A DNA stretch of 28,623 bases, taken from positions 1-28,623 of the forward strand of contig CAZMEN010000036.1 of the NCBI GenBank assembly GCA_964565335.1. Direction: 5' to 3'. The position numbers were made by a program, and so were the translations under genes. This document shows, piece by piece, positions 13,923-21,323 of this stretch. Each line of letters opens with the position of its first letter. The first letter of the stretch is position 1. Source of the DNA: Litorimonas sp964565335 (GTDB lineage Bacteria > Pseudomonadota > Alphaproteobacteria > Caulobacterales > Maricaulaceae). The notes under the pieces were generated by a model. That model searched no databases. It was not told the origin of the DNA and worked only from the letters and a program-made list of their open reading frames with translations.

Positions 13923-15347
13923 CTATCCCAAAGCTGCAATAAATTGATTCAGCTTCATCGCCGCTGGCATGGCATTATTCCGCAGGCGTTTCATCACCGC
14001 TTTTTTCTCGGGGTCATCGCCCATTGCGCCAACCATGCGGGAGAATCCGTCCAAGCGATTATTATACAGCCAATCGCGGATAAGCGGAGTTTGCCCCCAT
14101 AGATATTGGTTCATCATAAAGGCGGCGGTTAGGCGCATAAAATCGTCTTCCCCATTGGGTAATGGGACGACGCCGCAAAATTTATTTCTGTCTTTTTCCG
14201 TATCATAATTTTGCGCAATCATTGCAATGAACGCTGCGCTGAAGACAGGCTGGTAAGAGCGCACAGTTTGCGGCGTAATAAGCCGCCCGTTAAAAATGGG
14301 TTTGGTTTCTAAATTCGTGATGGCGGTGGCGGAACAATCCAAATGGATGTGGTCGGGGCTGGTCGGAACCGCGCCTTTATCAAGCGTAATTGTCTCGGTA
14401 CTTATATGTTGGACGCGGCCCAAACGCACAATATTTTTTACGCGGCGGAGTTCTTCTAATTCCATCGGGCTGATGGTGGCGCCGTGAAACATGGTCGGGC
14501 GAACGTTCGGATCAAAGCGCAGAAAATATCCTGCCTGATGCAGACGATCAAACATATCGTCTTTATCTTTGGCGCTTGCGATGGCTTCAAATTGAGCGGC
14601 CTGCGCGCCCATCGTGTTAAAGAAAAACTCTTCTGAGGGCTGTGTGTTTTCCCGGTTAAGAAGCCAGCCATCGCGCGATTTAATCCAAGTAATTTGTTCA
14701 GGGTCCACGTGATTTTCGAGCAGGAATAAAATGCAATCAATGCCTGTTTTACCGCCGCCAATAACGACAAAACCTTCGGGCGATGCGGTAATTTTAGGAA
14801 TGTCATTGAGCGGCATGAGGGTGACATCCTCATCCACGGAAAAATTGGGCGTATGGGTCGACGGGACCGTAGTTTTTAAATAGGTCGCATCGACAATTGT
14901 TTTCGCCTCAACGTGATATGTCTTACCGTTAAGGGCATGATGAAACGCAACGTTGCCCGTCTGTGTGGCCTCGCTATCAATATCGTCTTTGACGGAGCAT
15001 AGGGGGAAATACCGCACGCGCCCGCTCGGCAGAAATGTATGCCGCATCACGTCATCAAAATAGGCGAGAATGGCCGAACCTGACGCCAGATCGCCCAAGC
15101 CTTTATTTAATCCAACTTTATCTTTCAGCCCCTGACTTAGTTCTTTGGAGCTCACGCCATAAAAATTGGACGGCTGATGTAAGGTGACAAAAGGATAAGC
15201 GTTATTCCAATGACCGCCGGGTTTGGCGAAACGATCGACAATAATGATATCGGCAGTGTCGTTCTGCAAAAGTAGCTCATCCGCAAAGGCCATGCCGACC
15301 GCGCCGCTGCCGATAATCAGGTAATCCGTTGTCAGGGTTTGCGTCAT
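13923..15347 (-). CDS. FAD/NAD(P)-binding oxidoreductase (monooxygenase-like)
   Basis: 474 residues. An N-terminal FAD-type Rossmann motif (YLIIGSGAVGMAFADELL, Gly13-x-Gly15-x-x-Gly18) is followed by DRFAKPGGHWNNAYPFVTLH, typical of flavin-containing monooxygenase-like proteins. A second nucleotide-binding motif, FVVIGGGKTGIDCILFL, lies near residue 195 and would bind NAD(P)H. The C-terminal third is helical. No clear Baeyer-Villiger fingerprint is visible, so the reaction is undefined. Homologues are usually annotated only as NAD(P)/FAD-dependent oxidoreductases. It is divergent from the beta-helix lipoprotein gene and upstream of the CPBP gene. Confidence 0.8.
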   Translation of the reverse strand: MTQTLTTDYLIIGSGAVGMAFADELLLQNDTADIIIVDRFAKPGGHWNNAYPFVTLHQPSNFYGVSSKELSQGLKDKVGLNKGLGDLASGSAILAYFDDVMRHTFLPSGRVRYFPLCSVKDDIDSEATQTGNVAFHHALNGKTYHVEAKTIVDATYLKTTVPSTHTPNFSVDEDVTLMPLNDIPKITASPEGFVVIGGGKTGIDCILFLLENHVDPEQITWIKSRDGWLLNRENTQPSEEFFFNTMGAQAAQFEAIASAKDKDDMFDRLHQAGYFLRFDPNVRPTMFHGATISPMELEELRRVKNIVRLGRVQHISTETITLDKGAVPTSPDHIHLDCSATAITNLETKPIFNGRLITPQTVRSYQPVFSAAFIAMIAQNYDTEKDRNKFCGVVPLPNGEDDFMRLTAAFMMNQYLWGQTPLIRDWLYNNRLDGFSRMVGAMGDDPEKKAVMKRLRNNAMPAAMKLNQFIAALG

Positions 15348-15511
15348 AAGGGATCTTTTTTGGCTGCGTGGGATAACGAAAACGATGACTATACTGGGCC
15401 GCTTTCAATTGGAAGGCGCATTTTGATGCAGTGGAGTGCGGCTTGCGCAAAATTGACTTGAGCTAGACAGGTCTCGCCTTATTGTGAAACTTTGTTGGAA
15501 AGAAGGCCTTT

Positions 15512-17266
15512 GTGCACGCGAGAACATTTTTATACAGCCTGTCGGCCGCGGCGTTTTTGGCGGTTTCAGCCTGTGGGGGCAGCTCATCCGGAGGGGGGTC
15601 TTCTGTAAGCGTGTCTCCGCCTCCACCACCACCTCCTCCTCCTCCTCCGCCGCCACCTCTTGCGACAGTCGAAACTTTTTCGGACAGACCGGTTAATCAG
15701 GCGGCGAGCGCGCCGCTCGCCTCCGTCAATGCAGCAACTGGGGCCTTGCATTACGGGCCTTATTCAAATGAGGGTCAAAGCAATGCCGACCATTTAATTC
15801 CGGACTTCTCTCATGCAGGCTATGAAGGCGGCGGCGTTGCGTTGCCGGCTTATGACTCCATTCCTGTTCGGGTAACGTTATCGCCCGAAAGCGGGGATGA
15901 TTTTGCGCGCCTAGAGCAGGCGTTGGAGGATACCGCGGGCTTCGCGCCGGATGCCCGCGGTATTCGCGGCGCCGTTCTTCTTACCGCCGGTCTCTATGAA
16001 ATCAGCGATACACTCACATTTCCGGCGAGCGGAATCATTCTGCGCGGCGAAGGTCAAGGCGCAAACGGCACTGTTCTTCGGGCAACGACCACATCGGAAG
16101 AAGCGATTTTTATCGAAGTCAGAGGAAACGGTAGCGGCGATAATCCGGCCGAAGCGTCAGACCCTAGACGCGTTTCTATAACCGATAGCTATGTCCCTGT
16201 CGGCGCAACGAAAATAGAAATAGCGTCCGCGGCGGGCTATGCCGTCGGCGACCGAGTTGCCGTGCTACGCACACCCAATGAGGCGTGGTTAGGCGCAGAC
16301 GGCGTTGACACCGCGCAATTTGAATGGACAACGGAACGCTACACAGTTTCGGCGGAGCGGCGCGTTACTGCCATTAATGGGAATGAGCTGACTTTGGATA
16401 TTCCTCTGGTGGATACAATCGAAGACCAATTTGGCGGCGGCGAGGTATACCGTATGGACGCCTCGGAACGTCTTTCGCAAATAGGTATTGAAAACCTGCG
16501 TATAGAGACGCTCACCTATGCAGATGTATCGCGGCGGGATCGCGCAATTTTGGACATAGCTCTTCGCGAGGTTGAAAATAGTTGGATACGCGATGTGACA
16601 GCGCGATATTTTTCTCGCGCCTTTAATTTTCAACAAGGGACCTATTTTAACACCGCCGAAGACGTCGCGCATATTGATCCAAATTTTGTGGTAGAGGGCG
16701 GCAACCATTATGCCTTTGATTTTGGCAGCGGCGGCATGAATCTCTTCCAGCGCTGTTATTCAGACCAAAGCCGTCATGCCTTTACCTCCGGTTCCACGCC
16801 TGTCGGGCCAAATGTGTTTTTGGATTGTTTAAATGAAAACGGTACGAATGATTATGGCCCTCATCAACGCTGGGCCGTCGGGACTCTATTTGACAATACA
16901 AGTGATGAACTCATTCGTGTACAAAACCGCACAGATTCAGGGAGCGGCCATGGCTGGGCAGGCGCACAACAAATGCTTTGGAATGGCGACTATGACGAGA
17001 TTGTCCTCCAGGCTCCGCCAGCAGCAATGAACTGGTCGGTTGGTAGTATCGGGGAATTTATCGAAGGCAGCCGCGTTCCCGAAGCTCCGAACGGTATCAT
17101 CGAATCCGGCAGTATTCCTGTCACGCCGCGTAGTCTGTATTTGCAGCAACTCGAAGACAGGCTTGGAACAAATGCCGTTAACGCCGTCACCACGCCCGCC
17201 CAACGAACCCGCACAATCTATTCAGATCTTAGCAATTGGCGTGGCGAGGGGGCGTTGGAGTTTTAG
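15512..17266 (+). CDS. Lipoprotein with poly-proline linker and pectate-lyase-like beta-helix domain
   Basis: 584 residues from GTG 15512, preceded by AGAAGG (15501-15506). The signal sequence ends in a lipobox (VSAC, Cys21). A Gly/Ser stretch follows, then 14 consecutive prolines (residues 36-49), a rigid spacer that would lift the domain from the membrane. The rest resembles right-handed parallel beta-helix polysaccharide-acting proteins: DDFARLEQALEDTAGF, GAVLLTAGLYEISDTLTFP, GIILRGEGQGANGTVL, then later GSGHGWAGAQQMLWN. Pectate-lyase-like folds in this group cleave or bind acidic polysaccharides; no specific lyase catalytic set could be assigned. It ends 2 bp before the convergent ATP-grasp gene. 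Confidence 0.75.
   Translation: MHARTFLYSLSAAAFLAVSACGGSSSGGGSSVSVSPPPPPPPPPPPPPPLATVETFSDRPVNQAASAPLASVNAATGALHYGPYSNEGQSNADHLIPDFSHAGYEGGGVALPAYDSIPVRVTLSPESGDDFARLEQALEDTAGFAPDARGIRGAVLLTAGLYEISDTLTFPASGIILRGEGQGANGTVLRATTTSEEAIFIEVRGNGSGDNPAEASDPRRVSITDSYVPVGATKIEIASAAGYAVGDRVAVLRTPNEAWLGADGVDTAQFEWTTERYTVSAERRVTAINGNELTLDIPLVDTIEDQFGGGEVYRMDASERLSQIGIENLRIETLTYADVSRRDRAILDIALREVENSWIRDVTARYFSRAFNFQQGTYFNTAEDVAHIDPNFVVEGGNHYAFDFGSGGMNLFQRCYSDQSRHAFTSGSTPVGPNVFLDCLNENGTNDYGPHQRWAVGTLFDNTSDELIRVQNRTDSGSGHGWAGAQQMLWNGDYDEIVLQAPPAAMNWSVGSIGEFIEGSRVPEAPNGIIESGSIPVTPRSLYLQQLEDRLGTNAVNAVTTPAQRTRTIYSDLSNWRGEGALEF
15617..15658 (+). repeat. CCN trinucleotide tract encoding 14 prolines
   Basis: Fourteen CCN codons in a row with mixed third bases, including a pure run of five CCT. 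Slippage in this tract would change linker length by whole residues or shift frame, so it is a possible variable site in the lipoprotein. Confidence 0.9.
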
Positions 17267-17268
17267 GT

Positions 17269-18177
17269 TTAAATCTTCAGCCGTTTCTTAAGCGCGGCCG
17301 CTAATTTTTGCGCGCCTTCATTTTCTGCGCCTTCGCCTTTGGCAAAGGGAAGGTAAAGATAGGGCTCAATCATTTCCAACTCGATGAGTTTTAATTGCCC
17401 GTCCGTGCCGCGCAGTAAATCGACGCGGGCATAGAGCGGGGTGAAGTCGAGCGAGTCGAGCACGCTTCGGGCGGATTCGCGTTCCTGCGATGTTGGCGTG
17501 TAGGGTTGTTCTTTTCCGCCATAAGTCGATTGAATGCGGTAATCTCCGTCTTTCGGCGTTTTATTCACCGCATGAGAATACTGTCCGCCGAAATAGAGAA
17601 AACTATATTCGCCTTCGGATTGTACGCTGGGCAAGAACGCTTGAATAAGCGCGGCCTCTGGCGGCAATGTATCTTTCGCAGGGAACGGATCCTCTTTTTT
17701 ATAGAGCGCTTGTTGCCAAGCACCGCCGCCGACTTGCGGCTTAATAACGAGCGTATCCGTTTTGAGCGTTTCAAACGCCGCCGCGACATTCCGTTCCGTA
17801 ATACGCTCGACAGTAAGCGTGCGGATAACCGGCGCGCCTTGGCGTTCCAATTCTTCCAGATAATTCTTCACCGCATTCCATTTCAGAACGCGATAAGGGT
17901 TAAACAAATTGGTCTTCGCATCTACTTTAGCCATTTCGTTCAAGAAGGCTTCTTCATTACCCTCGAAGTAATCCCACACGAATAGAGGCAGCATGGCTTG
18001 ATAATCCGCCGCCTTTTCGGAGGCTTCGCGCCAACGTACCAGTTCCAGTTTCATGTCGTGAGCCGCAAAGGCGGGGATGAGCTTGCCCATTTGCTCTTCG
18101 AGTTCGAAAAGATCCGTGCGGGTCTCTGCATTGCCGGGCAGCATGTTGTCCGAGACTAAAATAGCAACAGAAAGCAT
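17269..18177 (-). CDS. ATP-grasp domain protein (RimK/glutathione-synthetase-like)
   Basis: 302 residues. The ATP-grasp fold is recognisable from TLVIKPQVGGGAWQQALYKK (lysine and glycine-rich ATP loop), the central ALIQAFLPSVQSEGEYSFLYF, and the metal-binding end YARVDLLRGTDGQLKLIELE with IEPYLYL. This is the arrangement seen in RimK-like and cycloserine DcsG-like ligases, which join a carboxylate (via acyl phosphate) to an amine or other nucleophile. The substrate is not evident and no partner gene is adjacent. It is divergent from the PfkB kinase gene, with 113 bp between them. Confidence 0.8.
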   Translation of the reverse strand: MLSVAILVSDNMLPGNAETRTDLFELEEQMGKLIPAFAAHDMKLELVRWREASEKAADYQAMLPLFVWDYFEGNEEAFLNEMAKVDAKTNLFNPYRVLKWNAVKNYLEELERQGAPVIRTLTVERITERNVAAAFETLKTDTLVIKPQVGGGAWQQALYKKEDPFPAKDTLPPEAALIQAFLPSVQSEGEYSFLYFGGQYSHAVNKTPKDGDYRIQSTYGGKEQPYTPTSQERESARSVLDSLDFTPLYARVDLLRGTDGQLKLIELEMIEPYLYLPFAKGEGAENEGAQKLAAALKKRLKI

Positions 18178-18290
18178 AAAAATCCCATCAATAAGTCAGT
18201 TTAAAGGTGAATCAGAATTGAGTTCTCATCTTTTATCCGATAACGGCTTGCCCACAAGAGAATTTGACCGCGTTTTAAAGGATTATTGCT

Positions 18291-19274
18291 GTGAAAACTG
18301 AGTTTGATGTATTGGGTATCGGGAACGCTTTAATGGATATTATCGTGCCCGTAGATGATGCTTTTTTAGCTGAACACACGCTTGAAAAAGGCAGTATGGC
18401 ACTCATCGATAATGACCGCGTTGGTGTTTTGGGTAAAGCATTTGGTGGCCTATCAGAAGCGCCGCGCGAAATCGCGGGCGGTTCCGCAGCGAATACAATG
18501 GTTGGTATTGCGGAATTGGGGGCGCGCGCCGCCTATTTCGGTAAAGTCGGCACAGATGGCGTCGGCAAACGTTTGGCAAAAGGCTACAGCGATGCAGGCG
18601 TGGATTTCAAATCCGTGCCGTCCAAATCCGGCGCGCCCAGCGGCCAATGCCTGATTGCCGTAACGCCAGATAGCGAACGGACAATGAGCACATGTTTGGG
18701 CACATCGGCTGAATTTTCTAAAATCGATATTTTGGAAGACGATGTGAAAAAGGCCGCCATTATCTACATGGAAGGCTACCTCTTCGATAAAGATGAAGCC
18801 AAAGAAGCTTTCGTAAAGGCCGCCGAAATCGCAAAAGCAAATGGCCGCGAAGTGTCTTTGACATTATCCGATAGCTTCTGTGTCGGTCGTCACCATGACA
18901 GCTTCGTTCACCTCGTTCGTAATCACGTCAATATCCTGTTCGCGAATGAAGCCGAGATGCTCGCGCTTGCGGGAACAGAGGATTTGGACGCAGCGATTAA
19001 TGCCTTTGCGCGCGATAATTTAGTGCTTTGCATTACGCGTAGCGAGAAAGGGTCGCTCATTGTGGACGGCCAGACGCGCCACGAAATACCGGTCGTGCCT
19101 GTTGCGAAAATCGTCGATACAACGGGAGCAGGGGACCAATATGCGGCAGGTGTTCTTGCGGGCCGCGCCATGGGCATGTCTTGGGCCGATGCGGGTTTCC
19201 TTGGGTCAAAAGCGGCCGCAGAGGTGATTTCGCATTACGGCGCTCGCCCTGAGACGTCTGTCATGGCATTATAG
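18291..19274 (+). CDS. PfkB-family carbohydrate/nucleoside kinase (adenosine kinase-like)
   Basis: 327 residues from GTG 18291, with AAAGGA (18277-18282) upstream. PfkB hallmarks are present: GIGNALMDIIVPVDD at the N-terminus, GGSAANTMVGIAELG and GKVGTDGVG in the first third, and the C-terminal anion-hole motif DTTGAGDQYAAGVLAG, whose Asp is the catalytic base. Alphaproteobacterial relatives of this length are commonly annotated as adenosine kinase; the true substrate (adenosine, fructose or another sugar) is not settled by these motifs. It appears monocistronic, with a hairpin after the stop. Confidence 0.88.
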   Translation: MKTEFDVLGIGNALMDIIVPVDDAFLAEHTLEKGSMALIDNDRVGVLGKAFGGLSEAPREIAGGSAANTMVGIAELGARAAYFGKVGTDGVGKRLAKGYSDAGVDFKSVPSKSGAPSGQCLIAVTPDSERTMSTCLGTSAEFSKIDILEDDVKKAAIIYMEGYLFDKDEAKEAFVKAAEIAKANGREVSLTLSDSFCVGRHHDSFVHLVRNHVNILFANEAEMLALAGTEDLDAAINAFARDNLVLCITRSEKGSLIVDGQTRHEIPVVPVAKIVDTTGAGDQYAAGVLAGRAMGMSWADAGFLGSKAAAEVISHYGARPETSVMAL

Positions 19275-19304
19275 GGTAAACACCTTTTCAGAGATAAACT
19301 TATC

Positions 19305-19327
19305 GAGAGGCAATCATTTTGCCTCTT
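19305..19327 (+). terminator. Hairpin after the PfkB kinase gene, possible weak terminator
   Basis: AGAGGCAA (19306-19313) and TTGCCTCT (19319-19326) form a perfect 8-bp stem with loop TCATT, 31 bp after the kinase stop. There is no run of T directly after it, so termination is uncertain. Confidence 0.35.
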
Positions 19328-19388
19328 GCCAAAAATCTTTATTCTTCCCAAATACACTTTCTATTCAGGCGTGGTTATGGAGAGTGAA

Positions 19389-19541
19389 ATGTCCAAACGT
19401 CGTAAAAAAGTACGCGAAATGATGTCCTCCTTTGACGACGGGGCTGTCTACGCACCGTCATACGTCACAGAGAGCGCCCTAAAGGGCAAGCGCCCCAAAA
19501 ACAAACGACAACGGGGAACGAAACCCGCTTATTGGGACTAA
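19389..19541 (+). CDS. Small basic protein, 50 aa, unknown function
   Basis: Chosen start ATG 19389 has GGAGAG (19379-19384) at good spacing; ATG 19377 and TTG 19326 are in frame upstream and would add 4 and 21 residues. The 50-residue product begins MSKRRKKVREMMSSFDDGAV and ends GKRPKNKRQRGTKPAYWD. It is very basic at both ends, with an acidic patch (SFDDG) between, and has no membrane segment. Such proteins often bind nucleic acid or ribosomes, but I recognise no family. The good ribosome binding site and position between two genes on the same strand support it. Confidence 0.6.
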   Translation: MSKRRKKVREMMSSFDDGAVYAPSYVTESALKGKRPKNKRQRGTKPAYWD

Positions 19542-19564
19542 GTCCGACACTTTACATGTTTTGC

Positions 19565-19590
19565 ACGGACAAGATTTAAGTCCTGTCCGT
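19565..19590. repeat. Inverted repeat upstream of the EF-hand gene
   Basis: ACGGACA (19565-19571) and TGTCCGT (19584-19590) form a perfect 7-bp inverted repeat with a 12-nt loop, 24 bp after the 50-aa ORF and about 70 bp before the next ATG. A further GTCCG (19550-19554) lies just upstream. It could be a terminator lacking a U-tract or a regulator site. Confidence 0.4.
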
Positions 19591-19659
19591 ACAGAGTTTC
19601 GCTTTGGATTGCGGCCCCTTTTCGCTAGCCCATAGGCTGAGCCAAATGAGAGGTCTGCC

Positions 19660-20478
19660 ATGTCAGAGCAAAATTCCGAAATGTCTGAAAAAGGCGAAAA
19701 GAAAAGCGAGCGTTTAGAAATCCGCTTGTCTTTTAGCAAAAAGCAGGCCTTTCTTGAGGCTTGCGAAATACAGGGCGATCAGCCCAGCGATGCTCTGCGG
19801 CGTTTCATTCAAAGTTATACGCGCCGGGCGAAGGCCGATGGCGTGGACTTTACACTAAGAGATGCGCTTTCACGGTTTCGTTTGCCTTTGATCGGCGGAG
19901 CCTTGGCTTTGGGCGCTATTCTGGCATTGACAATTTTTAACCGATCTGTGCCGCTTGAATTAAAACAAGACGGCCCGATTTTCTCGGCCAAGGACGGAGA
20001 TTTTCCGCCGATAAATTATGCTCTCTTTGCCCGTTATGACGCGAACAAAAACGGCGTTATTGACCTAAAGGAGGTGAGCGAGAATGACAAACATCTCCAC
20101 CGCGTCCTTAATCTGGACGGCGAGGCGGGCATTGCCCCTTCCGAGTTTTACGACAAAGGCGTGATGCAATGGAGCCTTGCAGACGACGGCAGTTTTAAGA
20201 CGCTGGAGAACGGCACTCCGCAATACAAGGTAGAAGGCGACACATTGCTCGTGCGGTTTAATCTGACCGATTTTGAAAATGCTATCATTACGATTGAAAA
20301 GCCAAAATCAACATTAATCGATGAGCAAACGTCCACTGAGAAAACGGCGTTCAAACTAAAGACCGAAGAAAAGCGCACTTTTCAAGGTGACCCCATAAAT
20401 CGTAATATAGTCTGGATTGAAGGTGAGGCGGAACCAAAATTAGTTTTTACAGACCATCTTCATCGCGTCAGACATTGA
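19660..20478 (+). CDS. Membrane-anchored protein with ribbon-helix-helix-like N-terminus and EF-hand
   Basis: 272 residues; an AGAGG lies before ATG 19660. Residues about 17-56 (SERLEIRLSFSKKQAFLEAC and on to ALRRFIQSYTRRAK) look like a ribbon-helix-helix DNA-binding fold. Residues 75-93 (PLIGGALALGAILALTIFN) form one membrane helix. A canonical EF-hand loop follows at 127-138 (DANKNGVIDLKE: Asp, Asn, Asn, Gly, Ile, Glu all in place), with a degenerate second loop (LDGEAGIAPSEF). The C-terminal part (about 165-272) is a beta-rich, unrecognised domain. The topology would put the N-terminus in the cytoplasm and the calcium-binding domain in the periplasm. Function is unknown; a calcium-sensing membrane regulator is one possibility. 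Confidence 0.75.
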   Translation: MSEQNSEMSEKGEKKSERLEIRLSFSKKQAFLEACEIQGDQPSDALRRFIQSYTRRAKADGVDFTLRDALSRFRLPLIGGALALGAILALTIFNRSVPLELKQDGPIFSAKDGDFPPINYALFARYDANKNGVIDLKEVSENDKHLHRVLNLDGEAGIAPSEFYDKGVMQWSLADDGSFKTLENGTPQYKVEGDTLLVRFNLTDFENAIITIEKPKSTLIDEQTSTEKTAFKLKTEEKRTFQGDPINRNIVWIEGEAEPKLVFTDHLHRVRH

Positions 20479-20511
20479 TATTTTAGACGTCCTTATAACC
20501 AATTTGTAATT

Positions 20512-20547
20512 AAAAAAGCCCGTATTGTTCAGCTTGGATTTACGGGC
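20512..20547 (-). terminator. Intrinsic terminator on the minus strand
   Basis: Read on the minus strand, GCCCGTA (20547-20541) pairs with TACGGGC (20524-20518) across a 16-nt loop and is followed immediately by six T (20517-20512). The plus strand has no T run after the stem. No minus-strand gene lies nearby to the right, so it would stop an antisense transcript. Confidence 0.55.
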
Positions 20548-20594
20548 GACGCACTATAGAGAGCCTTAGAACACGCCCTTTATGGAGACGTAAA

Positions 20595-21263
20595 ATGAAG
20601 AAATTGGTTTTAGGAGTCGCAGTTTTGGCTTTGTCCATTCCTGTGCTTGCGCAAACGAATAATGCGCAAATTCAGCCGCAATATGCGGCTCCGACGCAAA
20701 TGCCTGCTTTCACAGACCCGGCTAATGTACGCGCTGATTTGGCGCGCATTGATGGGGCTATGAATGCCACTAAAAGCTTTTCAGGGAAATTTGTGCAATA
20801 TTATTCTGATGGGTCTGTCACGACAGGAAAAATATATTTGCGCCGCCCAAAAAATTTACGACTTGAATATGATGAGCCCAACCCGCTTTTGATTGTTGCC
20901 GATAATGGAATGTTGGTTCAGCATGACAAAGATTTGGAAACTTATGACCGTATTCCTTTGGCCTCGACGCCTGTGTCTTATTTTCTATCCGAAAATTTAA
21001 ATCTGGCCGACGATACCGAAGTGGTGGCCTTGCAGAAAACGCAGACCCAATGGCGCGTTACGGCGCGCGATGGCTCCGGCAATATGGAAGGCGCTATTAC
21101 AATGGTGTTTGATGCGCGCACGCTGGCTTTGCAAGAGTGGATTATTGGCGATGATTTTGGCGGAGAGACGCGCGTGGTGCTATCTGAATTGCGCTATAAT
21201 GACCGTTTGAACCCGGGCCTCTTTATTCTTCGTGATGACAGTAATCGCCGAGACCGCAGATAG
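20595..21263 (+). CDS. lolA: Outer-membrane lipoprotein carrier protein LolA
   Basis: 222 residues. A signal peptide (MKKLVLGVAVLALSIPVLA, cleavage before Gln20) sends it to the periplasm. LolA-fold features are clear: LARIDGAMNATKSFSGKFVQ, then YSDGSVTTGKIYLRRPKNLR, LEYDEPNPLLIVADNGMLV, and the later TMVFDARTLALQEWIIGDD. The family shuttles lipoproteins from the LolCDE complex to the outer membrane; the lipoproteins at 12446 and 15512 are examples of possible cargo. GGAGACG precedes the start. It is followed by the photolyase gene after 59 bp holding a weak terminator and a strong hairpin. Confidence 0.9.
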   Translation: MKKLVLGVAVLALSIPVLAQTNNAQIQPQYAAPTQMPAFTDPANVRADLARIDGAMNATKSFSGKFVQYYSDGSVTTGKIYLRRPKNLRLEYDEPNPLLIVADNGMLVQHDKDLETYDRIPLASTPVSYFLSENLNLADDTEVVALQKTQTQWRVTARDGSGNMEGAITMVFDARTLALQEWIIGDDFGGETRVVLSELRYNDRLNPGLFILRDDSNRRDRR

Positions 21264-21285
21264 TCTGATAAATTAGAGACTTTTT
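21262..21285 (+). terminator. Weak intrinsic terminator after lolA
   Basis: AGTCT (21262-21266) and AGACT (21277-21281) can pair, with five T at 21281-21285. The stem is only 5 bp. Its right arm overlaps TAGAGAC (21274-21280), which could instead pair with the photolyase leader. Confidence 0.3.
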
Positions 21286-21298
21286 GCCTCTCAAAACG

Positions 21299-21323
21299 TA
21301 GAGACCTTTGAAAGAGGTCTCTA
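21299..21323 (+). promoter_or_regulatory. RBS-sequestering hairpin in the photolyase leader
   Basis: TAGAGACCT (21299-21307) pairs perfectly with AGGTCTCTA (21315-21323) around the 7-nt loop TTGAAAG. The right arm contains the AGG of the Shine-Dalgarno AAAGAGG (21311-21317) and the A of the ATG, so the folded mRNA would hide the translation start. The same TAGAGAC occurs upstream at 21274-21280 and could pair with the same arm, giving two alternative folds. As DNA it could also be a protein-binding palindrome. Confidence 0.55.
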
